This document shows, piece by piece, positions 35,069 through 43,578 of a stretch of 64,000 bases of DNA. Numbering within the stretch: the first letter of the stretch is position 1; each line of letters starts with the position of its first letter. This stretch comes from CAVYXK01 sp963708245 (lineage in GTDB: Bacteria > Pseudomonadota > Alphaproteobacteria > Acetobacterales > Acetobacteraceae). The stretch lies in NCBI GenBank assembly GCA_963708245.1, contig OY970201.1, positions 1,116,001-1,180,000 on the forward strand, read 5' to 3'. Under the pieces are notes generated by a model that was not told where the DNA came from, made no database searches, and saw nothing but the letters and a program-made list of their open reading frames with translations. Position numbers and translations under genes: made by a program.

Positions 35069-36286
35069 TTATGAGCTTGGCACTTCGGGCCGCTGTCCGG
35101 GCCCGCGCGCTTTTGCAACGTCTGCCGGCGTCACTTGCCCCGGCACATGGCCGAAATGCTGGATCGTGTAGTTCGCAACGGCAGCCACTTCCTCGTCCGT
35201 GTACCCTCCGGAAAATGGCGGCATAAACAGCGCCCCATTTTGTGTTGCGATCACGCCGCCGTTGAGCACAATCTGCAGCACGTTCGTCCCCTGCGGGTCG
35301 CTCACGCTCCGGTCGCCCCGGAGCGCAGCATACGGCGTTTGCCTCCCGGCGCCGTCGAGGCGATGGCAACCGGCGCAGGCGCCCTCGAAGATGCGCCGGC
35401 CGAGCTCATCCTCGGCTACCTGGCCTGACACCGCGGGCTGCAGCTCGTGGATCGGCGGGATTGTCTTCAGGTAGGTGGCGAGCGCGGTGACGTCGTCGTG
35501 CGACAGGTACCGCAACGAGTAGCTCACCGCCTCGGCCATCGGCCCGCCGGCGACGCCGCGCCCTTCGGCGTGTCCGGTCGAGACATACGCAGCAACCTCC
35601 TGCTCCGACCAGGCACCGATGCCGGACTCGGGATCGCTGGTCAGGTTATAGGCTCTCCACCCCTGCTGCACGGCTCCGGCGTATTTCCGGGATGTCTCGA
35701 GCCCTTGCAGAAGACCGCGCGGCGTATGGCATTGCTGGCAATGGCCGAGCGCCTCGGCAAGATAGGCGCCACGGTTCCACGTCGTGTCATGCGCCTGGTC
35801 TGGCTGAAACCGATGATCGGGATTGTTGAGCAGGTTCCAGAACACCATCAGCAAGCGGATGTTGAATGGAAAGCGCATCTGGTTCTCAGGCGTAGGCGCA
35901 TGTACCGGCGGCTGCGTCATCAGATACGCCTTGATGTCGAGCGCATCCTCCCGGCTCATCAGCGTGTAGTTGGTGTACGGCATCGCCGGATAGAGGTGCT
36001 TTCCGCCGCGCGCAACGCCGCGCTGCAGCGCCGAGACCCACTCATCGTCGCTGTAGCCGCCGATGCCGGTCTCCTTGTCGGGCGTGATGTTCGGAGCATA
36101 GATCGTGCCGAACGGCGTCGTGAACGCCCGCCCGCCCGAAAGCGTGCCGCCGGCACCCAGATGGCAAGCGGCGCAATCGGCGGCACGCGTGAGATATTGG
36201 CCGCGCGAGATCGCGGCATCGTCGGCCGCCCGTGCCTGACCGCACCAGACCAGCAACCCGAGCACGACAGCCGCGAGCGTCCTCAC
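35069..36286 (-). CDS. Triheme cytochrome c subunit of membrane aldehyde/alcohol dehydrogenase
   Basis: A 405-residue exported cytochrome c with signal peptide MRTLAAVVLGLLVWCGQARA and three CxxCH heme sites: CAACH near residue 37, CQQCH near 186 and CAGCH near 309. It is the type that passes electrons from the periplasmic molybdenum or PQQ dehydrogenases of acetic acid bacteria to ubiquinone. The ATG overlaps the stop of the molybdopterin subunit gene (ATGA), so it is the third subunit of that complex. Confidence 0.88.
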   Translation of the reverse strand: MRTLAAVVLGLLVWCGQARAADDAAISRGQYLTRAADCAACHLGAGGTLSGGRAFTTPFGTIYAPNITPDKETGIGGYSDDEWVSALQRGVARGGKHLYPAMPYTNYTLMSREDALDIKAYLMTQPPVHAPTPENQMRFPFNIRLLMVFWNLLNNPDHRFQPDQAHDTTWNRGAYLAEALGHCQQCHTPRGLLQGLETSRKYAGAVQQGWRAYNLTSDPESGIGAWSEQEVAAYVSTGHAEGRGVAGGPMAEAVSYSLRYLSHDDVTALATYLKTIPPIHELQPAVSGQVAEDELGRRIFEGACAGCHRLDGAGRQTPYAALRGDRSVSDPQGTNVLQIVLNGGVIATQNGALFMPPFSGGYTDEEVAAVANYTIQHFGHVPGQVTPADVAKARGPGQRPEVPSS

Positions 36287-38427
36287 GACGACTGCAGTGC
36301 GCCGACGCCGAACGGAATCTTGCGCAGCCGCTTACCAGTCGCGGCGAAGATCGCGTTGGCCAAGGCGGGCGCCGTCGCGGCGGTTCCGGCTTCGCCGATA
36401 CCGCCCGGGGCCTCCGTGCTGGCGATCTGATACACCTCCACCTTCGGTGCCTGGTCGATGCGCAGCATGCGGTAGTTGTTGAAGTTCGACTGCTGCACCC
36501 GCCCGTTCAGAAGCGTGATCTCGCTATACATCGCCATGGTCAGCCCGAAGATCACGCCACCTTCGATCTGCGCCGCCACCGTGTCCGGGTTGACCCGATA
36601 GCCGCAATCGATCGCCACGACCGAGCGCCGGGGCAGGATCTCGCCCCGCGACGTCACCTCGGCCTCATGAACATGCGCGAGATAGGAGCCGAACGCGAAC
36701 TGCAAGGACACGCCCCGCCCCACGCCCGGCGGCAGGGGGCTGCCCCATCCCGCCTTTTCGGCAGCCAGGTTCAGCACCGCCAGCGCGCGCGGGTTCTTCT
36801 GCAGCATTCCGCGGCGATACTCGACCGGGTCCTTGCGGGCCGCCGCGGCGCACTCGTCGATGAAACTCTCGACCACGAACAGGTTGTGCGTCGGCCCGAC
36901 GCCGCGCCACCACGCCGTGGTGACGCCCGGCGCTTCGTGGCGCACATACTCCACCCGCATGGCCGGCAAGTCGTAGGGCGTCTCGGCAGCGCACTCCACC
37001 GCGTCGGGATCTAGCCCGTCCTTCAGCATCCCGGCCGGTTGCCATCGCGCCATCACCGAGGAGCCGGTCACGCGATCCGTCCAACCGACGATCCGGCCGT
37101 CCGCATCCAGTCCGGCCGCAATCCGGTCATAATAGTACGGCCGCAGCAAGTCTTTCCTGATGTCCTCCTCGCGGGTCCAGACGAGCTTCACCGGGTAGCT
37201 CACCTGGCGGGCGATCAGCGCCGCCTGCTCGATGCTATCGACGTCGAGCCGCCGGCCGAACGCGCCTCCCATGAGATGGTTGTTCACGACAACCTTCTCG
37301 GCCGGCAGCCCGGTCGCTTTTGCTACGGCCTGTTGGGCGCGCACCGGCACCTGCGTGCCCACCCACAGCTCGGCGCCGTCCGGTCGCACATGGATGGTCG
37401 TGTTGATCGGCTCCATCGGGGCGTGCGAGAGGAACGGGGACTGATAGACCGCCGAGAGCTTCGTCTTGGCGGCATCGATCTGCCGGACGGCGTCGCCCGT
37501 GTCGGTTGCGACGATCCCGCCGGTCTGCGACGCCGCATCGAGCGCTTCGACGATCGTGGCGGTCGAGACGGTAGCGTTCGGTCCGTAGTCCCATTGAGGA
37601 TCGGCCGCTGCCAGTCCCTGAATCGCCGCCCACGTGTGATCGCCGATCACCGCGACAGCATCCGGCAGCCGCACCACGTCGCGCACACCAGGCACCTTGC
37701 GCGCCGCCGCCTCGTCGAGGCGGCGCAGTGTTCCGCCGGCGACCGGACAAGCCGCCACGGTGCCGATTTTCATGCCCGGCACCTGCACGTCGATCCCGAA
37801 CCTGGCGCTGCCGTTCACCTTGCCCGGCGTGTCGAGCCGCTTCTGCGACGTGCCGATCAGAGTCCACGCCGAGGCCGGCTTGAGCGGCACGTCCTTCGGG
37901 ATGTCGAGCTGCGCGGCCGCGTCGGCGAGCCGCCCGTACGTCGCCGACTGGCCGCTCGGATCGTGGTGCACCACGCCCCGTGCCGCCCGACACGTCGACG
38001 GATCGACACCCCACTGCTTCGCCGCCGCGGTGATCAGCATGACCCGCGCCGCCGCCCCAGCCTGACGCAGCCGGTCCCAGTCACCGCGGATCGAGGTTGA
38101 ACCGCCGGTCGCCTGCTCCCTCAGCAACGGATTGGCGTATTTGGCGTTGTCCGGCGGCACCGGCGTCACTTTTATCTGGTCGAGGCCGACCTCCAGTTCC
38201 TCGGCGATCAGCATGGCGGCAGAGGTCCAGATGCCCTGGCCAACCTCGGCGTCCGGCATGATCAGGACCATCGATCCGTCGCTGCCGATCACGATGAACG
38301 CATTCGGCACAAAGTTCGCGCCGTCGGTCGCCGCGCGCCCGGCAAGCGAGGGCAGGCTGATGCCCAGCACCAAGCCCGCGCCGGCAAGCAGCCCTAGCGT
38401 CAGAAGATCGCGCCTCGGGATCTTCAT
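36283..38427 (-). CDS. Molybdopterin-binding subunit of aldehyde dehydrogenase (xanthine dehydrogenase family)
   Basis: A 714-residue large subunit of the isoquinoline/aldehyde oxidoreductase type, periplasmic via a Tat signal (IPRRDLLTLGLLAG). Cofactor segments include PDAEVGQGIWTSAAML, NHLMGGAFGRRLDVDS, and the C-terminal catalytic Glu motif PGGIGEAGTAA. The open frame extends 114 codons upstream inside the 2Fe-2S gene but lacks similarity, so the ATG at 38427 is used. It works with the 2Fe-2S subunit upstream and the triheme cytochrome downstream as a three-part enzyme. Aldehydes are the likely substrate by analogy with acetic acid bacteria. Confidence 0.87.
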   Translation of the reverse strand: MKIPRRDLLTLGLLAGAGLVLGISLPSLAGRAATDGANFVPNAFIVIGSDGSMVLIMPDAEVGQGIWTSAAMLIAEELEVGLDQIKVTPVPPDNAKYANPLLREQATGGSTSIRGDWDRLRQAGAAARVMLITAAAKQWGVDPSTCRAARGVVHHDPSGQSATYGRLADAAAQLDIPKDVPLKPASAWTLIGTSQKRLDTPGKVNGSARFGIDVQVPGMKIGTVAACPVAGGTLRRLDEAAARKVPGVRDVVRLPDAVAVIGDHTWAAIQGLAAADPQWDYGPNATVSTATIVEALDAASQTGGIVATDTGDAVRQIDAAKTKLSAVYQSPFLSHAPMEPINTTIHVRPDGAELWVGTQVPVRAQQAVAKATGLPAEKVVVNNHLMGGAFGRRLDVDSIEQAALIARQVSYPVKLVWTREEDIRKDLLRPYYYDRIAAGLDADGRIVGWTDRVTGSSVMARWQPAGMLKDGLDPDAVECAAETPYDLPAMRVEYVRHEAPGVTTAWWRGVGPTHNLFVVESFIDECAAAARKDPVEYRRGMLQKNPRALAVLNLAAEKAGWGSPLPPGVGRGVSLQFAFGSYLAHVHEAEVTSRGEILPRRSVVAIDCGYRVNPDTVAAQIEGGVIFGLTMAMYSEITLLNGRVQQSNFNNYRMLRIDQAPKVEVYQIASTEAPGGIGEAGTAATAPALANAIFAATGKRLRKIPFGVGALQSS

Positions 38428-38428
38428 C

Positions 38429-38881
38429 TTACGCCTGCGCCGCTGCATGGATCGCCGCCCGGATGCGCACATAGGTGCCGCAACGACAGATATTGCCGGC
38501 CATCGCCGCATCGATCTCGGCGTCGCTAGGCTTCGGAGTTTGCTGCAGCAGCGCCGTCGCCGACATGATCTGGCCGGACTGGCAGTACCCGCATTGCGGC
38601 ACCTCCTTGTCCAACCAGGCCCGCTGCACCTTGGCGCCGACCGGCGAGGCGCCGACCGCCTCGATCGTGGTGATCTGCGCCTCGCCGACCGTGCCAGCCG
38701 GCAACACGCACGAACGCACCGCCTGACCATCGAGAAGCACCGTGCAGGCGCCGCATTGCGCGATGCCACACCCGAATTTGGTGCCAGTCATGCCGAGCAC
38801 GTCGCGCAGCACCCAGAGCAGCGGCATGTCCTCGGGCACGTCCGCCGGGTGAAGAGAGCCATTAATCCGAAGCTTGATCAT
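38429..38881 (-). CDS. 2Fe-2S subunit of aldehyde dehydrogenase
   Basis: A 150-residue subunit with two [2Fe-2S] clusters. The plant-type cluster is CGIAQCGACTVLLDG with a further Cys in AVRSCVLP, and the second is CGYCQSGQIM with ICRCGTY. It is the first gene of the operon, one base before the molybdopterin gene. It has no signal peptide and is presumably co-exported with the large subunit. A 7-bp inverted repeat lies just upstream of the start. Confidence 0.93.
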   Translation of the reverse strand: MIKLRINGSLHPADVPEDMPLLWVLRDVLGMTGTKFGCGIAQCGACTVLLDGQAVRSCVLPAGTVGEAQITTIEAVGASPVGAKVQRAWLDKEVPQCGYCQSGQIMSATALLQQTPKPSDAEIDAAMAGNICRCGTYVRIRAAIHAAAQA

Positions 38882-38897
38882 GTTTTCTTACCACCAG

Positions 38898-38926
38898 GAT
38901 CAGGACTGTCGATTGAATGCCTGATC
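38898..38926. promoter_or_regulatory. Inverted repeat before the aldehyde dehydrogenase operon
   Basis: GATCAGG and CCTGATC separated by 15 bases, 17 bases upstream of the 2Fe-2S subunit start. A plausible operator, with no known matching regulator. Confidence 0.35.
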
Positions 38927-39320
38927 ATAAAACGGAATCTGCTAGAGGCTGATTGCAAAGTACGGGGCTGTCAACCGGCAAGCCGCTATCAGGATTACGA
39001 ACCGATCGCTGAGGCCCGACCATCCATGCTTCCACGCGTCCCGCAGCTCGAGCCGTGCCGCGTGCGCTCACAGTTTTGCAACGAGTGCATCGACCGCGTT
39101 CGGCAGAAGGATCAGGGCATTTGCCCGGCAATGCTACGTCGGGAGACGGTTTTTTAGCAATCAGGCAAAACTACCCGCAAGCTCAGGTAAGCCTGCAGCC
39201 GCCGTCAGAGTTACCTCGGATGCAGATGCCCAATGACGACAGGAAGCTCACAATGTGTCGTTCCAACAGAAGGCGGACAGAGGCGGGCGCCGGCTGCACG
39301 CGTTAGACTCGGGCCACTAG

Positions 39321-39351
39321 GGTCACAGGGGGACGTAAGGTCACAGGGGGA
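39321..39351 (+). repeat. 13-bp direct repeat at the decarboxylase start
   Basis: GGTCACAGGGGGA occurs at 39321-39333 and again at 39339-39351. The second copy supplies the ribosome-binding purine run before the ATG at 39360. A short duplication or a repressor half-site pair are both possible. Confidence 0.5.
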
Positions 39352-39359
39352 TGGCAAAC

Positions 39360-40988
39360 ATGCAGAGCGTGCGGGATGTCACCTATCAGCTTCTGCGAGA
39401 GTACGGGCTGACGACGATCTTCGGCAATGTCGGCTCGACCGAGGAGACCTTTCTCAAGAATTTCCCGACAGACTTCCGGTACGTGCTCGCTCTCCAAGAG
39501 GCGTCGGTGATCGGGATAGCCGACGGTTTTGCCCAGGCCACGGGCCGGGCCGCCTTGGTGAATGTCCACACCGGAGCCGGGTTGGGCAATACCTTGGGCA
39601 ATCTAATGACGGCGTTCCTGAACAAGACGCCCCTCATCGTGACCGCCGGGCAGCAAACGCGCGAAATGCTGCTGATGGAACCTTGGCTGACGAATGTCGA
39701 AGCAACGATGCTTCCTCGCCCTTGGGTGAAGTGGGCCTATGAACCCGTGAGAGCCGAGGATGTGCCCGCTGCCTTTATGCGTGCGATTGCTACGGCTCTC
39801 CAGCCGCCCGCGGGTCCTGTCTTTCTCTCCCTTCCCCTCGACGATTGGGAGAAACCCTGTGCTGGACCGGCGGTGGTGCGGACGGTGAGCCGCCGCTTTG
39901 CCCCCGAAAGCGCTCGCCTGGCGGAATTCGCCAAAGCCTTGTCGGAAGCGTCGTCACCCGTCCTGATCTATGGGGCCGCCATCGACCGGGGCAATGGCTG
40001 GAGCGAGGCCATTGCTTTTGCAGAGGCGCTCGGCGCGCCGGTCTGGGCTGCACCTGCTTGCGAGCGTGCGCCGTTTCCAGAGAACCATCCCCTCTATTCT
40101 GGCGGATTGCCGTTCGCCATCGGGCCACTCGGCAAAAAACTCGGAGGCCACGACGTGGCGCTTGTCGTCGGTGCTCCAGTTTTCCGCTATTATCCCTATG
40201 TGGCCGGTCCGTACTTACCGGACGGGATGCGGCTTCTGCACATTTCCGACGATCCGGCAGAAACCGCGCGCGCCCCCGTTGGCGACAGCCTGCTGGGGGA
40301 TGCCGTCTTGTCTCTTGCCGCCCTCACGAAATTGCTCGGCGAGTTCAAGCCGAAGACCGACAAGGCGCCGGAAAGGATGGCGCATCGGATGGCGCCTCAC
40401 CCTCCGAGCCAGGCAGAGGGAAAGAACGATGGCCTTCTAACCGCCGCGCAAGTCTTCAACGCTCTCAGCGAAATCCGGCCTGCGAACGCCGTTTTGGTGG
40501 AGGAATCCCCTTCGAATCTCGGCGATCTTCACAAGTCCTGGCCGATCACTGAACCAGGCACCTTTTTCACATTCGCCAGCGGAGGGCTCGGCTGGAACCT
40601 CCCAGCGTCCGTGGGTATCGCGCTCGGCGAGCGCGATACCGGTCGCAACCGCCCAGTGATCATGATCATCGGTGACGGATCGTTCCAATATTCGGTTCAG
40701 TCGATCTGGACTGCGGCGCAACTCCATTTGCCGATATTGGTCGTCGTCCTGCGCAACGCGGAATACTGCATCCTCAAGTCGTTCGCGGTGCTTGAAGACA
40801 CTCCGGGCGTTCCCGGCCTCGATCTCCCAGGTGTCGACATCGTCTCTCTGGCAAAGGGTTACGGCTGCGATGCTGCACGCCTTGACGATCTCGACGCCAT
40901 CAAGAAGGCCGCAGCGGCGGCCTGGACCAGTTCGAAGCCCACGGTGCTGGAGATTCCCATCTCTCCACAGGTTCCGCCGCTCATATAA
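39360..40988 (+). CDS. Benzoylformate decarboxylase-like ThDP enzyme
   Basis: A 542-residue ThDP-dependent decarboxylase most like MdlC of the mandelate pathway. Starting at ATG 39360 gives the same numbering as the Pseudomonas enzyme: Ser26 (GNVGSTEETF), Glu47 (LALQEAS) and His70 (VNVHTGAGLG) all coincide. The ThDP motif is GDGSFQYSVQ with RNAEYCILKSF. However, the second catalytic His of MdlC (His281, FRYHQY) is Tyr278 here (FRYYPYV), so the substrate or mechanism may differ. An ATG at 39351 is also possible, but its ribosome site would be too close. An AEC transporter gene follows. Confidence 0.8.
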   Translation: MQSVRDVTYQLLREYGLTTIFGNVGSTEETFLKNFPTDFRYVLALQEASVIGIADGFAQATGRAALVNVHTGAGLGNTLGNLMTAFLNKTPLIVTAGQQTREMLLMEPWLTNVEATMLPRPWVKWAYEPVRAEDVPAAFMRAIATALQPPAGPVFLSLPLDDWEKPCAGPAVVRTVSRRFAPESARLAEFAKALSEASSPVLIYGAAIDRGNGWSEAIAFAEALGAPVWAAPACERAPFPENHPLYSGGLPFAIGPLGKKLGGHDVALVVGAPVFRYYPYVAGPYLPDGMRLLHISDDPAETARAPVGDSLLGDAVLSLAALTKLLGEFKPKTDKAPERMAHRMAPHPPSQAEGKNDGLLTAAQVFNALSEIRPANAVLVEESPSNLGDLHKSWPITEPGTFFTFASGGLGWNLPASVGIALGERDTGRNRPVIMIIGDGSFQYSVQSIWTAAQLHLPILVVVLRNAEYCILKSFAVLEDTPGVPGLDLPGVDIVSLAKGYGCDAARLDDLDAIKKAAAAAWTSSKPTVLEIPISPQVPPLI

Positions 40989-41028
40989 CAATAAGGCACG
41001 GATCTAGCTCACGATAGGCGGTGGCTGC

Positions 41029-41973
41029 ATGATCTCCACGATCATCGGGGCACTGCTTCCCACTGTCGTAACGCTGCTACTTGGTTTGGTTGCTGGCTGG
41101 CACCACGATTTCGACGCCAAGAAAGCAACCGTTCTCAACAGCATGGTCATGCTCTACGCGTTGCCGCTCAGTCTTTTCGCCGGCATGGTGGGGATGTCGC
41201 GCGATCAGGTTCTCTCTCAGGGTCCGCTGGCTTTTGCGATCCTTTTGGGCATGGCCGGTGGCTACGCAATTGTCTTCTTCATTTCGCATTATCTTTTCCG
41301 GCGGGATCTGATGACGGCATCCCTGCAGGCGCTGGCGATATCCGGTCCGGCGGTGCCCTTTATCGGCGTTTCCGTACTGGGGCATCTGTTCGGGAACTCC
41401 AGCGCCATTCCCATCTCTGTCGCCAGCCTCGTGATGAACCTGATCCAGGTTCCGGCGACGCTCATGCTCTTATCAGCCGGCATGGCCCAAAAGGGCACGG
41501 CATCGGCCGCAAAGCAGCCCTCACTTGGCGGGCATATCATTCACGCACTGCGCCAGCCGGTGGTATGGTCGCCGCTGCTCGCTTTGGTGCTGATACTCAG
41601 CAACCTGCATTTCCCCGAGTTGATAGAAGACTCTCTCCGGCTGCTCGGTGGCGCGACCGGCGGCGTCGCCCTATTTGCCTCGGGCATTGTGCTGTATTCG
41701 TTCCGCGTCGCTTTCAACCTCACCGTGGGCATCGCCGTCATCGCGCGCAATATCGCAATACCAGCCGTGATATGGGCACTCATGCTCTTTCTCCGCATAG
41801 AAACGGAGATCATGAGGGAGGTGGTGCTCACGCTGGCCATCCCGACAGCCTCGATCCCTGTCATCCTCGCCGTCCAGTATCAGATGGCCGAGCAGGAAAT
41901 GGCCTCAATTCTGTTCTTTAGCACGATCTTCTCGATCATCACCATGGGCGGCTTCATCTGGCTGACGGCCTAA
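41029..41973 (+). CDS. AEC family transporter
   Basis: A 314-residue permease of the auxin efflux carrier family with about ten hydrophobic helices in two five-helix repeats (LLPTVVTLLLGLVAGWHH; IAVIARNIAIPAVIWALMLF). Bacterial relatives move malonate or other carboxylates. It lies 40 bases after the decarboxylase gene on the same strand, so it probably moves that enzyme's 2-oxo-acid substrate or product. This is inferred from position only. Confidence 0.82.
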   Translation: MISTIIGALLPTVVTLLLGLVAGWHHDFDAKKATVLNSMVMLYALPLSLFAGMVGMSRDQVLSQGPLAFAILLGMAGGYAIVFFISHYLFRRDLMTASLQALAISGPAVPFIGVSVLGHLFGNSSAIPISVASLVMNLIQVPATLMLLSAGMAQKGTASAAKQPSLGGHIIHALRQPVVWSPLLALVLILSNLHFPELIEDSLRLLGGATGGVALFASGIVLYSFRVAFNLTVGIAVIARNIAIPAVIWALMLFLRIETEIMREVVLTLAIPTASIPVILAVQYQMAEQEMASILFFSTIFSIITMGGFIWLTA

Positions 41974-42081
41974 ACGCCTCAAAGCGGAAGGTGTAGAATA
42001 GATGCCCGACCAACCATCCCGATTCGTTTATTTCTCGGCGGGCCCTAACCTGCACCCGGTGGCCACCGATGTCCTGCTTTC

Positions 42082-42559
42082 CTACTTAAGCGCGTGGCCC
42101 GTCCAGTCCGTGATGCTGAACGTGCCGAACTCGGAGAAGGAAGGAGTGGCAAGGGTTATCGCCCAGGCACTGCAGCCTGTGTCCGTGCCCTCGCGGAAAA
42201 ATACCAGACATCGCCCGGCGCGAAATCATTAGTCTCTGAGCAGCCATATCGGTCGGTAACAGTGATGCGTACCTGCCCCTCTGTCACGAAGGCCCATTCC
42301 GCCGCCGTCGCGTGCCAATGCCGCTCCCGCATCATGCCCGGTTCCAGCCGCATCGAGACACCGGCCAGCGCCTCGGATACCGGCAACTGGCAACGGTCGC
42401 CTCCTTCCCATAGCTGCCGCCGTCCACCTTGCGTTCGGATTTCTCCCACTCGAACTTGAAAGTTGGAAGCTCTTTGCCGGAGGTTACCGGGTCGGGAACG
42501 TGGTTTTGGAAACTGCTGTCTCCGCCTTGCGAGCTGACGGGAAGGACGGACGAGAACAT
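42082..42559 (-). pseudogene. Oxalate decarboxylase, multiply frameshifted
   Basis: N-terminal part of a bicupin oxalate decarboxylase split over several frames. From an ATG with AAGGAGG upstream: MFSSVLPVSSQGGDSSFQNH and ELPTFKFEWEKSERKVDGGS; then, shifted, QLPVSEALAGVSMRLEPGMM, ERHWHATAAEWAFVTEGQVR with the Mn-binding His residues and TNDFAPGDVWYF; shifted again, PRGHGHRLQCLGD; and again, FSEFGTFSITDWTGH before a stop. The second cupin is absent. Clearly dead. It faces the AEC gene. Confidence 0.8.
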
Positions 42560-42796
42560 AACAGCCTCCTTGCAGTTGACGTCAAAGCGTAATCGAAACG
42601 GCCCCTCGCTGAGCATGACGTTTGCCGTTTGCGTAACGTTGTCAATTCTACTCTCGAAATAACCGTTCCTTCGTGCTGCCGCTGGCGCCATGCCAGCCGC
42701 GAGCCGCCCCCACCGCCATGCGCGATGAAGCCAATGAAGGCGGGCATCCAGGTCTCGTGCTGCGATCTGCCCTCGCCGATCGCCCACACCCCGCAG

Positions 42797-43081
42797 CTAC
42801 GGTCCTGTCGGCCGAACCGTGATGCCCTGCGCCTGAAGCTGATCGAGCACTGCCTTGGCATTGGCGTTGCCGGACTGGGCCAACTTCGCGGTCTCGCTGG
42901 CCAGCATCTGGAAACGGGCTCGGATCCGTGCGGCCTGCTCCAGATTGGTTTCCTGCTCCGTCCGCAGCGTGGCAAGGCTGCTGTGCTCCTGCACCAGCCG
43001 CTCGGTCTGAAAGGCGGTAATCAGGAAGAACGCCACCACGATCAGCAGCAGCGGCACCTCGATTCGGGCGATGTCACGCAT
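42797..43081 (-). CDS. Small membrane protein with coiled coil (pair member)
   Basis: A 94-residue protein with one N-terminal transmembrane helix (VPLLLIVVAFFLITAF), then a Gln/Glu/Ala-rich helical stretch of about 60 residues that should form a coiled coil. No family recognised. It starts three bases after the similar-looking upstream gene, so the two are made together and may form a hetero-oligomer at the membrane. Their position divergent from ftsK is noted without implying a link. Confidence 0.6.
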   Translation of the reverse strand: MRDIARIEVPLLLIVVAFFLITAFQTERLVQEHSSLATLRTEQETNLEQAARIRARFQMLASETAKLAQSGNANAKAVLDQLQAQGITVRPTGP

Positions 43082-43084
43082 CGC

Positions 43085-43414
43085 TCAGGGCTTCGCCGCC
43101 GCTGGGACGGCGGACGCCCCCGCCGCTGCCGGTCCGGCGGCGGCCCCGGCGCGCGTGAGCAGGTCCTGGATCTGCGGATCCTTGCTACTCTGTTCCTGCA
43201 TTGTCAGCGCATGCATCAGTACGTTCGTTAGCGCCTGGAGCTGCGCCGCCTGGGCGATCTGCTGCTGGCGCTGATTCGCCTCTGCCTGGGCGGTCTGATC
43301 AATCAATGCCAGCGCAATATTCACCGCCACCAGGATCAGGCTGACCCCGGCCAGCAGCGTGGCCCACTGGATCAGCCACTGACTCTGCGACGGGGCGGGC
43401 TTCTGCCCGCTCAT
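43085..43414 (-). CDS. Small membrane protein with coiled coil (pair member)
   Basis: A 109-residue protein: short polar start MSGQKPAPSQSQWL, one transmembrane helix (WATLLAGVSLILVAVNIALA), a Gln/Ala-rich coiled-coil region (EANQRQQQIAQAAQLQAL) and an Ala/Pro/Gly-rich tail. No family recognised. The frame runs 31 codons upstream, but MSGQKPAP is the natural start. It precedes the companion gene by three bases. Confidence 0.6.
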   Translation of the reverse strand: MSGQKPAPSQSQWLIQWATLLAGVSLILVAVNIALALIDQTAQAEANQRQQQIAQAAQLQALTNVLMHALTMQEQSSKDPQIQDLLTRAGAAAGPAAAGASAVPAAAKP

Positions 43415-43578
43415 CGAAGCTGGCTCGTCATGCTCGTTGGCTCCGGACCCAGTCCAGAAAAAGAACCACACGCATACCCACATCCGGTAGCCGGCGCAAA
43501 TGACCACCAGAACCCAAGACTCCCAGCGTCTTCCTGGGTATATTTGCGCTCCCGCACGAAGAAAGGGCGCCGAGTCGC

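Larger units (their letters stand above)
38882..39359. other. Regulatory/intergenic stretch between two divergent operons
   Basis: No credible gene in about 480 bases. It contains the inverted repeat GATCAGG/CCTGATC at 38898-38926 and the direct repeat at 39321-39351. Promoters for the dehydrogenase operon (leftward) and the decarboxylase gene (rightward) should lie here. Confidence 0.5.

Noticed and set aside
42002..42232. 76-residue plus-strand frame after the AEC gene
   Set aside because: It overlaps the oxalate decarboxylase pseudogene, whose reading explains the sequence; no family of its own.
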